Shown here piece by piece: positions 13,044 through 13,201 of a stretch of DNA of 13,201 bases. The notes under the pieces are model-generated. The model ran no database searches, had not been told where the DNA came from, and was given only the letters and a program-made list of their open reading frames with translations. The stretch is from the NCBI GenBank assembly GCA_002451555.1, contig DKCU01000070.1, positions 1 to 13,201 on the forward strand. The letters run 5' to 3'. The translations under genes were made by a program, and so were the position numbers. Source of the DNA: Candidatus Segatella albertsiae (GTDB taxonomy: Bacteria > Bacteroidota > Bacteroidia > Bacteroidales > Bacteroidaceae). Positions within the stretch are counted from its first letter, which is position 1; every line of letters begins with the position of its first letter.

Positions 13044-13201
13044 ATAATTTTAATTTGTTCAACTTATATTTTCTATAATCTTATCATGAAGAGGCACGCT
13101 TGGCATTCCTTGCCCAGTTTCCTTGCCCCCTTATATCCCTTAAAAGAAAACCCAGAGCCAAAAATTAAGCAGAGTAACAAAAAAACTTGCGGATAAACAG
13201 T

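Noticed and set aside
12301..13047. 248-residue plus-strand open frame opposite the vWA gene
   Set aside because: It starts inside the terminator hairpin and has a chance hydrophobic start; the minus frame holds a complete vWA MIDAS site.
1..13201. tRNA, rRNA or riboswitch (for example cobalamin or SAM ahead of the methionine synthase-like gene)
   Set aside because: No tRNA cloverleaf, rRNA segment or conserved riboswitch core was recognised by eye; the leader of the metE-like gene is only about 55 nt, too short for a cobalamin riboswitch.

Overview
The window looks like a chromosomal segment from a Bacteroidetes bacterium, most likely Prevotella/Segatella. Evidence: Bacteroidetes-type promoters (a TAnnTTTG -7 box with a TTTG-like -33 box 18-20 bp upstream), a DUF3810 protein, an SPII lipoprotein with a C-S-S-D-D-E surface-export signal, a short protein with a T9SS-like tail, and an ECF sigma operon with the MPYxxPxGFF partner typical of this phylum. 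The genus is inference.

Layout. Positions 1-58 hold a perfect 21-bp inverted repeat resembling a REP/BIME element. Positions 112-3102 hold a divergent pair: a cobalamin-independent methionine synthase-like gene (minus), and an Lrp/AsnC regulator followed by a DUF3810 membrane metalloprotease-like gene (plus). Their promoters lie back to back. The region also holds two 15-bp sites matching the E. coli Lrp consensus at 15/15 and 14/15, 41 bp apart, so Lrp control of both sides is a strong hypothesis. Positions 3207-5958 are a minus-strand envelope operon: surface lipoprotein hydrolase, small secreted protein with a T9SS-like tail, and SUMF1/FGE-like protein. The last two share an N-terminal sequence module and a 4-bp ATGA overlap.

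Positions 6267-8192 hold a His-rich small secreted protein, then an envelope-stress-like operon: ECF sigma factor, one-TM putative anti-sigma, and Spy/CpxP-like LTxxQ protein. A strong hairpin terminator closes it.

Positions 8552-13029 are the most unusual part. A sigma-70-like protein is fused in frame to a macro-like (A1S_2505-type) domain and followed by an ADP-ribosylglycohydrolase. A separate AT-richer operon with its own near-consensus promoter then encodes DUF3791, DUF3990 (ADP-ribosyltransferase-fold family), a second DUF3791-like protein and a Fic protein. In that Fic protein the catalytic His is Gln, while the auto-inhibitory SxxxEG motif is kept. A convergent vWA/MIDAS protein closes the segment. 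Writer-like (ART), reader/hydrolase-like (macro) and eraser (ARH) families thus sit next to each other with a sigma-like DNA-binding module. I propose an ADP-ribose-centred toxin/defence or signalling island. This is inference from gene content; no function is shown by sequence alone.
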